Source of the DNA: Acidimicrobiia bacterium
GTDB taxonomy: Bacteria; Actinomycetota; Acidimicrobiia; Spongiisociales; ZC4RG35
Reading direction: 5' to 3'
Assembly (NCBI GenBank): GCA_015488325.1
Contig: WFOA01000028.1
Span: 1-38,308, forward strand
Length of the DNA stretch: 38,308 nt
In this document: positions 25,115 through 33,375 of the stretch, piece by piece
How positions within the stretch are numbered: the stretch's first letter is position 1
Layout of the letters: every line of letters begins with the position of its first letter
Notes under the pieces: generated by a model
Seen by the model: the letters and a program-made list of their open reading frames with translations, nothing else
Databases searched by the model: none
What the model was told of the DNA's origin: nothing
Translations under genes and position numbers: made by a program

Positions 25115-25120
25115 ATGCTA
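25115..25120 (-). promoter_or_regulatory. -10 element of a probable leaderless promoter (deoC)
   Basis: TAGCAT on the minus strand is followed by 9 nt and the deoC ATG at 25105, with no Shine-Dalgarno sequence. The rest of the 154-bp gap to metG shows only GC-rich sequence. Confidence 0.45.
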
Positions 25121-25246
25121 TCGGCGTCGGCGCCCCATGCATCCCGTGCGCACCGGCTCGCGGAATCCGCCCGCTCCTGCCCACGGCCCGGTCGGTCGGG
25201 GCACGGCCCGGGAACCCACGGGTCCGGATGCCGACGGCGACCCCAC

Positions 25247-25252
25247 TACCCT
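25247..25252 (+). promoter_or_regulatory. -10 element of a probable leaderless promoter (metG)
   Basis: TACCCT is followed by 7 nt and the metG ATG at 25260. No ribosome binding site and no T-box or other riboswitch is visible upstream. Confidence 0.5.
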
Positions 25253-25259
25253 GCCCGCC

Positions 25260-26906
25260 ATGTCCGGGAAACACATCCTCGTCGCCGTGGCCTGGCCCTA
25301 CGCCAGCGGCTCCCGCCACCTCGGGCATCTGGCCGGGGCGTACCTGCCCGCCGACATCTTCGCCCGCTACCACCGCCTCGCCGGGAACCGAGTGCTGATG
25401 GTGTCGGGCAGCGACGTCCACGGCACCCCGATCACCGTCCGGGCCGACCAAGAGGGCGTCGAACCGCAGGTCATCGTCGACCGCTACCACAACGAGTTCC
25501 TCCGCAACTGGGAGGAGCTGGGGATCTCCTGGGACCTGTACACGTCCACCGGAACCGACAACCACCGCGAAGTCACCTGGGACGTGTTCCGGACGCTGCA
25601 CGAACACGGGTACATCGTCCCGAAGACCACCCAGCAGTTCTACGACCCCGAGGCGGAGCGGTTCCTCCCCGACCGGTACGTCGAAGGCACCTGCCCCCAC
25701 TGCGGGTACGAGAGCGCCCGGGGCGACCAGTGTGACCATTGCGGCCGCCAACTCGACCCCGAGGACCTCGTCGACCCCCGCAGTCGCATCACCGGCGCCA
25801 CCCCGGTGATGCGTCCCACCGAGCACTATTTCCTCCGGCTCTCGGCGTTCGAGGACCGTCTCCTCGACTGGTTGCAGTCCCGCACCGGCTGGAGACGGCA
25901 CGTCCTCAACATGGCCATCGGGTTCACCCGGGAAGGACTCCAGGACCGTGCGATCACCCGGGATCTGACCTGGGGGATCCCCCTTCCCCCCGAGTTCACC
26001 GAGATCGGGGAGGGCAAACGGATCTACGTGTGGTTCGAGGCGGTGATCGGGTACCTGTCGGCCAGCAAAGAGTGGGCCCAGCGGCGGGGAGAGCCCGACG
26101 CCTGGCAGGCCTGGTGGACCGACCCGGACGCCGAGTCCTACTACTTCATCGGCAAAGACAACATCGTCTTCCACGCCGTCATCTGGCCCTGCCAGCTCAT
26201 GGGGTATGGGGGCCTCAACCTCCCCACCGACGTCCCCGCCAACCAGTACGTCACCTTCAAAGGTGAGAAGGGTTCGGCGAGCAGAGGGGTGGGACGGTCG
26301 ATCTCGTGGTACACCGAACGTCTCCAACCCGACGCCCTCCGCTACGCCCTCGCCGCCAACCTCCCCGAGCAGAACGACACCGACCTCTCCGACGGCGACA
26401 TCGTGCGGCGGGTCAACGAGGAGCTCGTGGCGACCTGGGGCAACCTGGTGAACCGAGTGCTCTCGATGACGGCGAAGAACTTCGACGGCGCCGTCCCCGA
26501 GCCGGGAGAGCTCACCGACGTCGACCGTTCGCTCCTCGAACGGGTCGACCGCGGCCTCGAAGACGAGGCCCGGATGATCGAGAAGGTGGAGCTGCGGGCC
26601 GGGCTCCGGACGGCGATGGAGGTCGCCCAGGCCGTCAACGCCTACCTCAACGCCACCGAACCCTGGAAGACGGCCAAGTCGGACCGGGCCCGAACGGGGA
26701 CGGTCCTGTGGACGGCCATCCAGTCCTTGGCTGCGCTGTCCGTCGGTTTCGAGCCCTACCTGCCGTTCTCGTCGGCGCGCCTGCGCGGCATGCTCGGCCT
26801 CGACGAACCGCTCCGGTGGGGCCGCCTCGACGTGGCACCGGGGACCCGCCTCGGGAGCATCGAACCCCTCTTCGGCAAACTCGACGAGGACGTCCTCACC
26901 GACTGA
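25260..26906 (+). CDS. metG: Methionyl-tRNA synthetase
   Basis: This class I synthetase (548 residues) charges tRNA-Met. The HIGH signature is HLGH (residues 20-23) after AWPYASGSR. The zinc knuckle CPHCGYESARGDQCDHCGR (about 144-162) has four cysteines, and YVWFEAVIGYLSA and FIGKDNIVFH are typical MetG segments. The anticodon-binding helical domain follows (GNLVNRVLSM, NAYLNATEPWK). The C-terminal tRNA-binding appendage of longer MetG forms is absent. The KMSKS loop is atypical: K337-G-S-A-S, lacking the second lysine; many actinobacterial MetG have KFSSS here, so loss of that Lys is tolerated. Confidence 0.95.
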   Translation: MSGKHILVAVAWPYASGSRHLGHLAGAYLPADIFARYHRLAGNRVLMVSGSDVHGTPITVRADQEGVEPQVIVDRYHNEFLRNWEELGISWDLYTSTGTDNHREVTWDVFRTLHEHGYIVPKTTQQFYDPEAERFLPDRYVEGTCPHCGYESARGDQCDHCGRQLDPEDLVDPRSRITGATPVMRPTEHYFLRLSAFEDRLLDWLQSRTGWRRHVLNMAIGFTREGLQDRAITRDLTWGIPLPPEFTEIGEGKRIYVWFEAVIGYLSASKEWAQRRGEPDAWQAWWTDPDAESYYFIGKDNIVFHAVIWPCQLMGYGGLNLPTDVPANQYVTFKGEKGSASRGVGRSISWYTERLQPDALRYALAANLPEQNDTDLSDGDIVRRVNEELVATWGNLVNRVLSMTAKNFDGAVPEPGELTDVDRSLLERVDRGLEDEARMIEKVELRAGLRTAMEVAQAVNAYLNATEPWKTAKSDRARTGTVLWTAIQSLAALSVGFEPYLPFSSARLRGMLGLDEPLRWGRLDVAPGTRLGSIEPLFGKLDEDVLTD

Positions 26907-26938
26907 AAGACCCTCTTCTCGTAATCCCGGGCTTCGCG

Positions 26939-26944
26939 TAGGGT
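26939..26944 (+). promoter_or_regulatory. -10 element of a probable leaderless promoter (PGPGW protein)
   Basis: TAGGGT is followed by 6 nt and the ATG at 26951, with no Shine-Dalgarno sequence. Confidence 0.4.
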
Positions 26945-26950
26945 TTCGGC

Positions 26951-27226
26951 ATGGAACCTGCGAGGTCGATCCTCGTCCGTGCGGCGGTGGCGATCTTCGG
27001 CGCCGTGCTGCTACTCCTCGGAGTCGCCGGGCTGGCCCTCCCGTTCCTGCCCGGATGGGTGCTCATCTTCGCCGGCCTGGCCGTGCTCGCCGGTGAGTTC
27101 GTCTGGGCACGCCGCCTCCTCGACGGGGTCCGAGAGCGGGTCGACCGGGTGCGTCGCCCCCAGGAGCGTCGCGACGACGACCCCTCCGAGGAGGGGCCGT
27201 CGGAGTCCCGTTCGAAGGCGTCTTGA
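26951..27226 (+). CDS. Small PGPGW-type transmembrane protein
   Basis: This 91-residue protein has two hydrophobic helices (about 8-30 and 36-52) joined by LPFLPGWVLIFAGLAVLAGEF, the region that defines the putative transmembrane PGPGW family (here FLPGW). The C-terminal 40 residues are charged, RVRRPQERRDDD and similar, and face the cytoplasm by the positive-inside rule. The function is unknown. It follows metG by 44 nt and converges on sodN with one base between the stops. Confidence 0.72.
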   Translation: MEPARSILVRAAVAIFGAVLLLLGVAGLALPFLPGWVLIFAGLAVLAGEFVWARRLLDGVRERVDRVRRPQERRDDDPSEEGPSESRSKAS

Positions 27227-27227
27227 G

Positions 27228-27644
27228 TCAGGCGGGCGGGTACACCCCCATCCCCTTCGCCTTCTCGGTCTGCCAGAAGATGTCGGCGATCTCGTCGATC
27301 AGCTCGATCAGCTTCTCCGCGGCTGCGGGATCCATCGTCTTCTTGGCGACACCGGCCTGATGGATGGCCCGCCAGAACAGGTCGTCGAGGTTCGGGAACT
27401 GGCTGCGATGTTCCTCGGTGAAGAAATCCGCCCACAGCACCATCAGGTGGTGCTTCACCTCTTCGGCCCGCTGCTCTTTGATGAAGATGGCACGGTCACG
27501 GAAGACGGGGTCGTCGGACGCCTCGTATTTCTGGGCGATCTTCAGCACCGACATCGCTTCGATCTTCGCCTGGGCGGGGTCGTACACCCCGCAGTACAGG
27601 TCGCAGTGGGCGTGGGCGATGGTGGGTGCTCCGAACAGTCGCAT
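27228..27644 (-). CDS. sodN: Nickel superoxide dismutase
   Basis: Ni-SOD converts superoxide to oxygen and hydrogen peroxide as a homohexamer of four-helix bundles. The 138-residue precursor has a 12-residue leader (MRLFGAPTIAHA) that must be removed to expose His13 as the N-terminal nickel ligand. The hook reads HCDLYCGVYDPAQ, with the His, two Cys and Tyr ligand/active-site residues of the HCxxPCGxY consensus, but Tyr replaces the usual Pro at hook position 5. AAAGGGAGG precedes the ATG. The divergent gene encodes the matching protease. Confidence 0.94.
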   Translation of the reverse strand: MRLFGAPTIAHAHCDLYCGVYDPAQAKIEAMSVLKIAQKYEASDDPVFRDRAIFIKEQRAEEVKHHLMVLWADFFTEEHRSQFPNLDDLFWRAIHQAGVAKKTMDPAAAEKLIELIDEIADIFWQTEKAKGMGVYPPA

Positions 27645-27678
27645 GCGTGAACCTCCCTTTCGTCTCCGTTGCCCCGAC

Positions 27679-27684
27679 CATACT
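27679..27684 (+). promoter_or_regulatory. -10 element of a probable leaderless promoter (sodX)
   Basis: CATACT is followed by 7 nt and GTG 27692. This and the missing ribosome binding site before ATG 27701 argue for GTG as start. Confidence 0.4.
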
Positions 27685-27691
27685 CGCACCG

Positions 27692-28129
27692 GTGTCGAGG
27701 ATGTTCCGTCGCTTCGAGGTGGCCGAGACGTCGATGGCCCCCGCCCTGCGGCCCGGTGACCGTCTCCTCTGTGTCCGAGTCCGCCGCCCACCCCGGAGAG
27801 CGTCGATCGTCGTGTTCCCCCACCCCCGGCGCGCCGACTTCTGGCTGGTGAAACGGGTCGTGGGCCTCCCCGGCGAGACGGTGGAGATCGACGGGGTCGT
27901 CCGGATCGACGGGGTCGTCTTCCCCGAACCGTGGGCCGCCTCGGGGACCCCCGGTTCGGGGAGGTGGGAGCTCGGCCCCGGGGAGATGTTCGTCCTCTCC
28001 GACGCCCGGGGGCGCACCCGGGCGGACTCCCGCACCTTCGGGCCCGTCCCCGTCGACGGGTCGTACCGGCCTCTCCTTCGCTACCGGCGCGGTCCGGCGC
28101 CGTCGTCCGAGGACGGCGGAGCCCGATGA
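27692..28129 (+). CDS. sodX: Nickel-type superoxide dismutase maturation protease
   Basis: This 145-residue protein of the S26 signal peptidase family removes the N-terminal leader of pro-SodN. The catalytic Ser is in ETSMAPALRPGD and the general-base Lys in FWLVKRVVGLPGE; box E is FVLSDARGRTRADSRTFGPVP. It lacks the transmembrane anchor of true signal peptidases, as expected for a cytoplasmic substrate. The divergent location next to sodN is the standard sodN-sodX pairing. Start: GTG 27692 (leaderless) or ATG 27701. Confidence 0.88.
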   Translation: MSRMFRRFEVAETSMAPALRPGDRLLCVRVRRPPRRASIVVFPHPRRADFWLVKRVVGLPGETVEIDGVVRIDGVVFPEPWAASGTPGSGRWELGPGEMFVLSDARGRTRADSRTFGPVPVDGSYRPLLRYRRGPAPSSEDGGAR

Positions 28130-28136
28130 AAGCCGG

Positions 28137-29462
28137 TCATCGGTCGAACAGCTCCCGCACCCTGGTCCGGTCGACCTTCCCGAGGGGGAGCCGGGGGAGG
28201 CGGTCGAGACGTCGCCAACGTTTGGGGACTTCGAAACTCGCCAACCGTTCCCGGGCGAAGGCTTCCACCGTCTCGGGTCGAGCATCACCTTCGTAGGCGA
28301 CGGCGACGGCGACACCCCATTCTCCATCGGGTACGCCCACCACGGCCGCCTCCCGCACCCCGGGACAGGCCGCGATCACCGCCTCCACCCGTCCGGGCAT
28401 CACGTTCTCCCCGCCGGTGATGATCACGTCGTCGGCCCGACCATGGACCTCCAGCCCGGTGTCGGCGTCGAAACTGCCGAGGTCGCCGGTGTCGAACCAG
28501 TCGTCCGGCTCCCGGTCGGGCCCGTCGAGGTAGCCGGGCGACACCATCGGACCGCGCACCTGGATCCGACCTCCGACGGTCCGCAGCTCCGCTCCGGGAA
28601 CGGCCAGCACCGGCCCACCCGGCTCCCGGGCCGTCGCCACCTGGGAGGCCGTCTCGGTCATCCCGTAGGTGCGCAGCACCGGAAGGCCCGCCGTGGCCGC
28701 CGCCTCCACCATGCCCGCCGGGATCGGACCTCCACCGACCAGCACGGCCCGTACCCGGGGGAAGGGACCCCGGTCGAGGATCCTCTGCACCTGGGTCGCT
28801 ACGAACGAGCTCAGCGTGGCGGCGGTGCGGAGCAGCGCCGCCACCCGCTGGGGATGGAACCCCGGTTCGAGGAGGACGGTGGTGGCCTCCCGGGCCGATC
28901 GGACCAGGATCATCAACCCGGCGACATGGGCGAGGGGCAGGACGTGGAGCCAGATGTCGTCCGGTCGATGACCCAACACCTCCGCCGACGCCGCCGCCGA
29001 CGCCTCCAGGTTGGCCCAGGTGAGCCGGACCCCCTTCGGGGTCCCCGACGAGCCGGAGGTGAACAGCACCCAGTGGAGGTGGTCGGGCCGAGGAGAGAGC
29101 CACCGGGGCGGCCCTTCGACGGGGAGGAGCCGTCGCAGCCCCAGGTCGGGCCCGTCGCCCATCACCGACGTCACCTCTGCGACCTCGACGCGCCGGCGGG
29201 CCGCCGCCCTGTCCCAGCGCGGGTCGAGGGGCACGACCGTGGCGCCGGTACGGGGGATGGCGAACAGGGTCCGCACCGTGGCCGGGTCCTGCCCTACCCA
29301 GAGGCCGACCCGATCGCCGGGGCCGACCCCGGCGGCGGCGAGCCCTCCCGCCAGACGGGCGGCGGCCTGGTCCATCTCTTCGAAGCTGACCGAGATCCCC
29401 GGTGCGATCACGAAGGGATGCCGGGGTCGGCGGCGAGCCGCGGCGGCGAGCCAGTCGTCCAC
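28137..29462 (-). CDS. menE: o-Succinylbenzoate-CoA ligase
   Basis: This ANL-superfamily ligase (441 residues) activates o-succinylbenzoate to its CoA ester in menaquinone synthesis. FTSGSSGTPKGVRLTW is the phosphate loop, then TYGMTETASQVA, FDTGDLGSFD, GGENVMPGRVEAVI and the C-terminal lysine in LPLGKVDRTRV. It is shorter than fatty acyl-CoA ligases, as MenE is. The assignment rests on length and on the nearby menB and menA. The start is uncertain: GTG 29462 fits the family best, but in-frame GTG 29501 would place it 13 nt after the upstream gene. Confidence 0.87.
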   Translation of the reverse strand: MDDWLAAAARRRPRHPFVIAPGISVSFEEMDQAAARLAGGLAAAGVGPGDRVGLWVGQDPATVRTLFAIPRTGATVVPLDPRWDRAAARRRVEVAEVTSVMGDGPDLGLRRLLPVEGPPRWLSPRPDHLHWVLFTSGSSGTPKGVRLTWANLEASAAASAEVLGHRPDDIWLHVLPLAHVAGLMILVRSAREATTVLLEPGFHPQRVAALLRTAATLSSFVATQVQRILDRGPFPRVRAVLVGGGPIPAGMVEAAATAGLPVLRTYGMTETASQVATAREPGGPVLAVPGAELRTVGGRIQVRGPMVSPGYLDGPDREPDDWFDTGDLGSFDADTGLEVHGRADDVIITGGENVMPGRVEAVIAACPGVREAAVVGVPDGEWGVAVAVAYEGDARPETVEAFARERLASFEVPKRWRRLDRLPRLPLGKVDRTRVRELFDR

Positions 29463-29514
29463 GCCTCCATTGTGGCCGGGCCGGCGCCCGCCCGTCGTCA
29501 CCGTGGTGACGGTC

Positions 29515-29877
29515 TCAGCCCTCCAGGGCGGGGAGGTGTCGGATCCGGATCAGCGTGCGGGTGCCGTCGGCGTCTTCGACGAGGACGAAGCGGGGCAGCA
29601 CCCCTTCTTCTTCGTCGACCCACAACCGGCGGGGCCGATGGACGAGATGGCGGAGCACCACCGGGTATTCGGGGTCTCGCCCACCCACCGCCACCTCGAA
29701 CACGTCGTCCCGAGGGTCGTACGAGAGGAACCGGAGGGGCAGCCAGGCCGCTTCCACCTGGTCGCCGATGTCCTCGCCGATCACCTCGATCACCACCTCC
29801 GAGGCGGGGAGGTTCTTCGAGATGTCCTCCAGGTAGGAAGCCCAGCTCTCTTTCGGAAGCTCGATGTCGAGATGCAC
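29515..29877 (-). CDS. Small protein resembling the DUF5335 family
   Basis: This 120-residue protein starts at GTG 29877 behind an excellent ribosome binding site (AGGAGGTGA). It begins LDIELPKESWASYLEDISK and has alternating beta strands (EVVIEVIGEDIG, DDVFEVAVGG, LRIRHLP-like end), a pattern I associate with DUF5335; this could not be checked by search. No signal peptide or membrane helix. It precedes menE in the same direction and is divergent from menB. No function can be assigned. Confidence 0.6.
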   Translation of the reverse strand: MHLDIELPKESWASYLEDISKNLPASEVVIEVIGEDIGDQVEAAWLPLRFLSYDPRDDVFEVAVGGRDPEYPVVLRHLVHRPRRLWVDEEEGVLPRFVLVEDADGTRTLIRIRHLPALEG

Positions 29878-29967
29878 GATCTCACCTCCTCTCGGAGCCT
29901 TTCCCCTTGAAACGCTATGGCGCCCTCTTCGTTTCCCGCCAGGGCCGAAGGACCGGCCGCTCCCGGG

Positions 29968-29973
29968 TACCCT
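29968..29973 (+). promoter_or_regulatory. -10 element of a probable leaderless promoter (menB-menA)
   Basis: TACCCT is followed by 8 nt and the menB ATG at 29982; no Shine-Dalgarno sequence. Confidence 0.5.
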
Positions 29974-29981
29974 CGGGGCCC

Positions 29982-30881
29982 ATGATCTCCGAGCATTTCG
30001 ACCCGTCCGCCTGGGATCCGGTCCCCGGCTTCGCATTCACCGACATCACCTACCACCGGGCCCGGGAGGTGGGGGCGGTGCGGATCGCCTTCGACCGTCC
30101 CGAGGTCCGCAACGCCTTCCGCCCCCACACCGTCGACGAGCTGTACACCGCCTTGGACCACGCCCGACAGACCTCCGACGTCGGCTGCGTGCTCCTCACC
30201 GGCAACGGCCCGTCGCCGAAGGACGGCGGCTGGGCGTTCTGTTCGGGAGGCGACCAGCGGATCCGGGGGGCGGAAGGCTACCGGTACGCCGAAGGGGAGA
30301 CGGCGGAGACGGCGGACCCGGCGAGGCTGGGACGGCTCCACATCCTCGAGGTGCAGCGGCTCATCCGGTTCATGCCGAAGGTGGTGGTGGCGGTGGTGCC
30401 GGGATGGGCGGTGGGGGGTGGCCACAGCCTCCACGTCGTCTGCGACCTGACGATCGCCTGTGCCGAACACGGCCTCTTCAAACAGACCGACGCCGACGTC
30501 GCCTCCTTCGACGCCGGCTACGGATCCGCCTACCTGGCCCGGATGGTCGGCCAGAAGCGGGCCCGGGAGATCTTCTTCCTCGGTCGCACCTACACCGCCG
30601 AGGAGGCCACCCAGATGGGGATGTGCAACGCCGCCGTCCCCCACGACGACCTGGAGGCTGTCGCCTTGGAGTGGGCGCGGGACATCACCGCCAAGTCGCC
30701 GATGGCACAACGGATGCTGAAGTACGCCTTCAACCTGGTCGACGACGGCCTGGTCGGCCAGCAGCTCTTCGCCGGGGAGGCGACCCGGCTGGGCTACATG
30801 ACCGAGGAGGCCACCGAGGGCCGGGACGCCTTCTTGGAGAAGCGCCCGCCAGACTTCTCCCGGTTCCCCTGGTATTTCTGA
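29982..30881 (+). CDS. menB: 1,4-Dihydroxy-2-naphthoyl-CoA synthase
   Basis: MenB closes the naphthoquinone ring, converting o-succinylbenzoyl-CoA to dihydroxynaphthoyl-CoA. The 299-residue crotonase-fold protein has the oxyanion loops FCSGGDQRIRG and VPGWAVGGGHSLHVVCDLTIA, then DADVASFDAGYGSAYLARMVGQKRA, which is nearly diagnostic for MenB with its active-site Asp/Tyr, and ends in RPPDFSRFPW, the typical MenB C-terminus. It is followed after 5 nt by menA. Confidence 0.95.
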   Translation: MISEHFDPSAWDPVPGFAFTDITYHRAREVGAVRIAFDRPEVRNAFRPHTVDELYTALDHARQTSDVGCVLLTGNGPSPKDGGWAFCSGGDQRIRGAEGYRYAEGETAETADPARLGRLHILEVQRLIRFMPKVVVAVVPGWAVGGGHSLHVVCDLTIACAEHGLFKQTDADVASFDAGYGSAYLARMVGQKRAREIFFLGRTYTAEEATQMGMCNAAVPHDDLEAVALEWARDITAKSPMAQRMLKYAFNLVDDGLVGQQLFAGEATRLGYMTEEATEGRDAFLEKRPPDFSRFPWYF

Positions 30882-30886
30882 GGACG

Positions 30887-31774
30887 ATGACCACCTTCTC
30901 GCCCCGCCGGGCCTGGTGGATCGCCGGCCGTCCCCACACCCTCCCCGCCGCCGTCGCCCCGGTGCTGGTCGGTTCGGGGCTGGCAGCCGGAGACGGTGTG
31001 TTCCGGATCGGTCCCTTCGTGGCCGCCCTGGTGGGGGCGGTCGCCATCCAGGTGGCCGCCAACTTCGCCAACGACGCCTCCGACGCCGCCCGCGGTGCCG
31101 ACCCCGCCGACCGGGTGGGCCCACCGCGGATGGTGTCCCTCGGGGTGATCTCGCCGAAACGGATGTGGGCGGCGACGGCCGGGGTGATCGGGGTGGCGGT
31201 CGTCGCCGGTCTCTACCTGATCGCCGTCGCCGGGCCGTGGATCCTGGTGATCGGGGTGGCGTCGATCGTCGCCCTGCTCACCTACGTGGGCGGGCCGGTG
31301 CCCTACGGCTACCGGGGCTTGGGGGAGGTCTTCGTGTTCGTCTTCTTCGGGCTGGCGGCCACCGTCGGCTCCCGCTTCGTCCACGACCGCACCGCCCCCC
31401 TCGATTCCTGGGTGCTGGCGGTGCCGATGGGGATGCTGGCGGCGGCGATCCTCGTCGCCAACAACCTGCGGGACCTCGACACCGACGCCGCCGTCGACAA
31501 ACGGACCTTGGCGGTGATCTTGGGACGGCGACGGACCCGCCGCCTCTACGCCGTGCTGGTCTGGGGTGCCTTCGCCGTCGTCGGGGTGGCGTCGGTGGCG
31601 GGTTGGAGCCCCGCCCCCACCGGTCTCGCCGTCGTCTTCGCCCCGTGGGCGGTGCCGCTGGTCCGCACCGTCTCCCACACCGCCGACCCCCGGCGGCTCA
31701 TCGGAGTGTTGAAGGGCACCGCCCGCCTCCAGCTCCTCGTCGGCCTCGCCTTGGCCGCCGGGGCGGCGATCTGA
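30887..31774 (+). CDS. menA: 1,4-Dihydroxy-2-naphthoate polyprenyltransferase
   Basis: This 295-residue UbiA-family membrane enzyme attaches the polyprenyl chain to dihydroxynaphthoate, giving demethylmenaquinone. The first Asp-rich motif is NDASDAARGAD (NDxxDxxxGxD) and the second is NNLRDLDTDAAVDKRT; both bind Mg2+-diphosphate. About eight to nine transmembrane helices are predicted. WIAGRPHTLPAAVAPVLVG is the usual MenA start. The short gap to menB indicates one transcript. The other men genes are outside the window. Confidence 0.94.
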   Translation: MTTFSPRRAWWIAGRPHTLPAAVAPVLVGSGLAAGDGVFRIGPFVAALVGAVAIQVAANFANDASDAARGADPADRVGPPRMVSLGVISPKRMWAATAGVIGVAVVAGLYLIAVAGPWILVIGVASIVALLTYVGGPVPYGYRGLGEVFVFVFFGLAATVGSRFVHDRTAPLDSWVLAVPMGMLAAAILVANNLRDLDTDAAVDKRTLAVILGRRRTRRLYAVLVWGAFAVVGVASVAGWSPAPTGLAVVFAPWAVPLVRTVSHTADPRRLIGVLKGTARLQLLVGLALAAGAAI

Positions 31775-31778
31775 CCGG

Positions 31779-32297
31779 TCACGCCTCCCGAGCCTGCCGG
31801 GACACCCGACGTTCGGGGTCGAGGGCCCGCAAACCCAGGACGAACCAGATGAACGGTACGGCGAACGGCACGAACCCCCGTCCCGGCTCCCACCCCGCCG
31901 CCGTCGCCACCACCGCCGTCGCCACCACACCGCCGGCGAGGGCCCACAGCACGGCGTCGAACCGTTCGGCGAGCCGTGCCGCCGCGACCGAGAACTCCAC
32001 CGAGCCGACCACCAGCGCCACCCCTGCGAACCATCCCGCCCACGACCTCCACGCCGCGACGTCGGCGGAAGGCCACAGGGAGGCGACGACCGCGGCCAGC
32101 CCTGCAACATGGGCGACCTTGCCGACCGTCCCCGCGTGCCGGTAGGCCAGCAGGGGGAACAGGGCGAAGGCGGCGGCGGCCAGGCCCACCGGGACGATCT
32201 GGACCTCCTCGGTGAACACCGTGAACACGAACGCGGCGCCGAACAGGATGAACCCTGCGCAGCCGACGGCCCCGACGACCCAGGTGGGCTCTCTCAC
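31779..32297 (-). CDS. Membrane protein of unknown function
   Basis: This 172-residue protein has about six hydrophobic helices in three pairs (for instance VVGAVGCAGFILFGAAFVF, VAHVAGLAAVVASLWP and VVATAVVATAAGW) and a short basic cytoplasmic tail. I do not recognise a family. The start is taken as GTG 32297, directly after the stop of the upstream secreted protein; a TTG at 32324 is less likely. It converges on menA with a gap of 4 nt. Confidence 0.6.
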   Translation of the reverse strand: MREPTWVVGAVGCAGFILFGAAFVFTVFTEEVQIVPVGLAAAAFALFPLLAYRHAGTVGKVAHVAGLAAVVASLWPSADVAAWRSWAGWFAGVALVVGSVEFSVAAARLAERFDAVLWALAGGVVATAVVATAAGWEPGRGFVPFAVPFIWFVLGLRALDPERRVSRQAREA

Positions 32298-32301
32298 CCC
32301 T

Positions 32302-33375
32302 TCAGGATGCCACAGAGGCGACAACCGCGGCGACGAGGCGTTCTGTGTCCATCCGGCCGAAGAACCGGTCGTCGACGCTCACCGACACGAACCCGTCCGC
32401 CGCGACGAACTCGAGCCTCGTCCGGCCGTCGCCGTCGGGTGAAATCCTCACCTCGACTCCGGCCAGGGTCGACCACGTCGAACCGGGCAGTTCATCGTCC
32501 AAGTAGGTCCGATAGTCGTCGTCCATCGTGTTGACGACGAGAGATAGCACCGGAAAGCCCGAGGTGTCGATCCCGCCGTACGCCGCCTTCAAGGTCTCGT
32601 AGGTACCCGTACCGTCGAAGATCGACGTGAGCGCCCGATACCGGAGGGAGAGGCCCTGGTACTCAGCACCCAAGGTGTATCGGGAGAGCGGTGAGCCTGG
32701 AATCGTCTCGGTCGGGGCGAGCTCTCGGTGGTACTCGCCGGGAAGCATCGCCAACTCTGAGTCCGGTATACCGGTGAGGACCGTCAGATCCGACGGCGCT
32801 GAGCCTCGTCGGACGACGAGATCTCCGTACCGAGCCGACCGCGCGAGAAGCCCGTCGGACCCGATCACCGTAACCGACCGTGGCAACCCGGTCTCGGAGT
32901 CGACCATGGCGACGATCGTGCCGCCATCGAAGGGGATTCGGAGCTCGGTGACCTCTCCGGTGGTGAGTGTCTCCGCGTCGTCGGGCAGCGTCTCGTACGG
33001 GAACATCTCCCGTCGCACCTCGGCGAGGATCTCGGCGTCTGGTGATCGCATCGAGTACCTCGTCATCCAGCCGTCGATCAGCTCGGTGTAGGTGGTCCCC
33101 GAAATGACGACCGCCCGAACGACGTCTCCACCGGCCGTCTCGATCGACGCAGCGTCCCCTCGCCCGTCGACCCAGGCCTCGACCCTCGTCGCCTCACCGG
33201 TTGCGGGATCGAGCATCTCCCAGCTCAGAGACATCACGTCACCGACAGCAACCGTCGGGGCCGTGAAACCTTGGGCATTTCCCACCCCTCGCGCCTGGGT
33301 GGCGACGAGGGCGGCGACGAGCACTACCACCAGGGCGATCAGGGCCTGTCGACTGAGCGGAGCAGGTTTCACCAT
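32302..33375 (-). CDS. Exported protein of unknown function
   Basis: This 357-residue protein has an N-terminal hydrophobic helix (about 9-26, LIALVVVLVAALVATQA) serving as signal or anchor. The mature part is rich in beta strands and has few cysteines. A segment like SWEMLDPATGEATRVEAWVDG and later FDGGTIVAMVDSETGLPRSVTV is reminiscent of LolA/MucB-like outer-face folds, but I cannot support an assignment. ATG 33375 overlaps the upstream gene by 7 nt, so the two secreted proteins are co-translated and probably work together. Base usage is slightly less GC-biased than neighbours. Confidence 0.65.
   Translation of the reverse strand: MVKPAPLSRQALIALVVVLVAALVATQARGVGNAQGFTAPTVAVGDVMSLSWEMLDPATGEATRVEAWVDGRGDAASIETAGGDVVRAVVISGTTYTELIDGWMTRYSMRSPDAEILAEVRREMFPYETLPDDAETLTTGEVTELRIPFDGGTIVAMVDSETGLPRSVTVIGSDGLLARSARYGDLVVRRGSAPSDLTVLTGIPDSELAMLPGEYHRELAPTETIPGSPLSRYTLGAEYQGLSLRYRALTSIFDGTGTYETLKAAYGGIDTSGFPVLSLVVNTMDDDYRTYLDDELPGSTWSTLAGVEVRISPDGDGRTRLEFVAADGFVSVSVDDRFFGRMDTERLVAAVVASVAS

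Noticed and set aside
23157-26327. Open frame of over 1000 codons on the minus strand
   Set aside because: It runs antisense to metG and out of frame through deoC and ALDH, all of which have clear motifs; a GC-driven shadow frame.
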